Assembly: GCA_913054215.1 (NCBI GenBank)
Contig: CAJXJE010000057.1
Coordinates: forward strand, 1 to 5,414
Reading direction: 5' to 3'
Length of the DNA stretch: 5,414 nucleotides
Origin: an uncultured Candidatus Peregrinibacteria bacterium
GTDB taxonomy: Bacteria > Patescibacteriota > Gracilibacteria > Peribacterales > Peribacteraceae
Made by a program: the position numbers and the translations under genes
Notes under the pieces: model-generated
What the model was told of the DNA's origin: nothing
The model's input: the letters and a program-made list of their open reading frames with translations, nothing else
The model's database searches: none
Shown: positions 4,537 through 5,414 of the stretch, piece by piece
Numbering within the stretch: the stretch's first letter is position 1
Layout of the letters: the number at the start of each line of letters is the position of its first letter

Positions 4537-5241
4537 TTAGATCTGTATCAGTGATGTGTTCAAATCCTTTGGTAATTTTTGCTCCTGGCTGGTTGTAGGG
4601 TTGTATATCTGGTAATACAGCTCAATGAGCTCTATCGTTGTTAAGCGGCGGGTTGAGAGGCCGATATTACGTAGTCCTGCGTCGACAAGGTTCACACGGT
4701 CTTTTAGTTTTGCAGCTTTCTGGGTGAAATACTTTCGGTGGTAGGTGATTTTGGATTTGGAATCATCAATACCAATCCATGAGAAGAATTGTGAGAGAGG
4801 GGATTTCTTCTGCTCAGTATCATCAAGGGGAACTACAACGAGGAATCTTTTCTGCATAATGTCTGCTACTTCCACTATTTTCTCGACAAACAGCGCATAG
4901 GATTCAGTTTGCTCTCGCAAGAGATCATTCTCTTGAACGATCGCCTTCTGGCGAATTTGTTCGATGTAGGGGTCGATATTTACTTTGGTAGATCGGATAA
5001 CAATCTGCAGGGGAAATGTGAGTGTATTGATAAATGACTCGTATCCAGAAATGATACCCTGCTGCTCTGTCTCGCTCTTTAGGTTAAAGTTAAGTGTTTC
5101 TACTTCCAGCACGGCGCGCAAACCACCTTTCTTCAGAAGGACGGTATCGTTTCGGATTTCAGAGATAGGGACGAACCGTTGGGTTGCCACCTTCTTATTG
5201 CGTTGACGCCTGCGGACGAGATTATTTTTTTCCTTAGGCAT
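4537..5241 (-). CDS. Stand-alone TraC/VirB4 N-terminal-type protein (type IV secretion or pilus related)
   Basis: The protein is 234 aa. A basic leader (residues 1-20) precedes a region typical of the N-terminal domain of TraC/VirB4 conjugation ATPases: QRFVPISEIRNDTVLLKKGG, then RAVLEVETLNFNLKSETEQ (42-60), YESFINTLTFPLQIVIRS (67-84), DPYIEQI (90-96), ADIMQKRFLVVVPLD (126-140), and a closing STRRLTTIELIELYYQIYNP (196-215). The ATPase part with Walker A and B motifs, which makes VirB4 proteins about 800 aa, is absent. The frame stops cleanly after the domain, so this looks like a separate subunit rather than a broken gene; CPR genomes are known to me to carry such short TraC-like proteins. 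No membrane segment is seen. Its ATG lies inside the end of the upstream gene (8-nt overlap) without a Shine-Dalgarno, so translation is probably coupled. No separate VirB4 ATPase gene lies downstream; rpsA follows. Confidence 0.85.
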   Translation of the reverse strand: MPKEKNNLVRRRQRNKKVATQRFVPISEIRNDTVLLKKGGLRAVLEVETLNFNLKSETEQQGIISGYESFINTLTFPLQIVIRSTKVNIDPYIEQIRQKAIVQENDLLREQTESYALFVEKIVEVADIMQKRFLVVVPLDDTEQKKSPLSQFFSWIGIDDSKSKITYHRKYFTQKAAKLKDRVNLVDAGLRNIGLSTRRLTTIELIELYYQIYNPTTSQEQKLPKDLNTSLIQI

Positions 5242-5414
5242 GTGAAGGCGGGGGAGTAATGTCGCGCATCAAGCCACCTCCAAGCGAGCCGGAGTTTTTC
5301 TCTGTTGGTGTAATGTCGTCTACTGGCTTGTCTCGTTTTTCTGCTTTAAAGCGATTCGGATTCACTGGCTTCTTTTCCACTTCCTCTGCTTGCTGTATTT
5401 CGGTTTCTTGTGGA
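5234..5414 (-). CDS. C-terminal tail of a protein cut by the right window edge
   Basis: The last 59 residues and a TAA (5236-5234) are visible. The tail is hydrophilic: Gln/Glu-rich (ETEIQQAEEVEKK), then Lys/Arg/Asp-rich, then a Gly/Ser and Pro-rich end (GSLGGGLMRDITPPPSHA). Such a disordered tail gives no family. It overlaps the TraC-like gene by 8 nt in a different frame, so the two are surely cotranscribed. In type IV secretion clusters of CPR bacteria and Gram-positives, a PrgI-like membrane protein often precedes the TraC/VirB4 gene, and this could be its cytoplasmic tail; that is inference from position only. The start lies beyond the window. Confidence 0.75.
   Translation of the reverse strand, partial: PQETEIQQAEEVEKKPVNPNRFKAEKRDKPVDDITPTEKNSGSLGGGLMRDITPPPSHA

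Noticed and set aside
4801..5241. Possibility that the TraC-like gene is a frameshifted full-length VirB4.
   Set aside because: The sequence after its stop contains no Walker A or other ATPase motif in any frame before rpsA begins.
1..5414. CRISPR arrays, transposase genes, integrase sites.
   Set aside because: No spaced direct repeats, no transposase-like frame and no duplicated tRNA end were seen.

Overview
The window looks like a compact bacterial chromosome segment, most likely from a Patescibacteria (CPR) genome. This rests on gene families and style and was not checked by database search. The clues are a YidD of the long 'SPDHG' type, a stand-alone TraC/VirB4 N-terminal domain, a four-S1-domain RpsA with a Lys/Glu-rich tail, several short orphan proteins, convergent genes that touch or overlap, and almost no Shine-Dalgarno sequences. 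TGA appears as a normal stop in the HIT gene, so the TGA-glycine code of Gracilibacteria and Absconditabacteria is not indicated.

Layout. Positions 1-146 (minus) hold the start of an unrecognised gene that runs off the left edge. It has no ordinary start codon and sits beside two TA repeats. Positions 309-791 (minus) encode a 160-aa orphan with a small beta-sandwich-like segment, driven by a consensus promoter that almost touches its ATG. A 40-codon ORF (852-974), tRNA-Gly(UCC) (1072-1146) and yidD (1176-1469) follow, all on the minus strand. On the plus strand, two small membrane proteins (1499-2056) form a likely operon. They converge on a 162-aa CPR-type orphan (2053-2541, minus) with a 4-nt overlap. 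A HIT-family hydrolase (2650-2985, plus) then converges on rpsA (2991-4406, minus) with a 5-nt gap. The right end carries the solo TraC/VirB4 N-domain gene (4537-5241, minus) and, overlapping its start, the tail of another protein cut by the window edge.

How the parts relate. YidD and the two membrane proteins act at the cytoplasmic membrane, RpsA and the tRNA in translation, and the right-hand pair in a possible type IV secretion or pilus-like machine. These are separate short transcription units rather than one pathway. The most distinctive signal is regulatory. Two genes have near-consensus promoters ending 5-6 nt before the ATG. Two others share the same unusual promoter, TTGCG(C/G)-N17-TAGGCT, ending 7-8 nt before the ATG. 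Together these suggest leaderless or nearly leaderless mRNAs. rpsA is the exception, with an apparent structured leader of about 75 nt.
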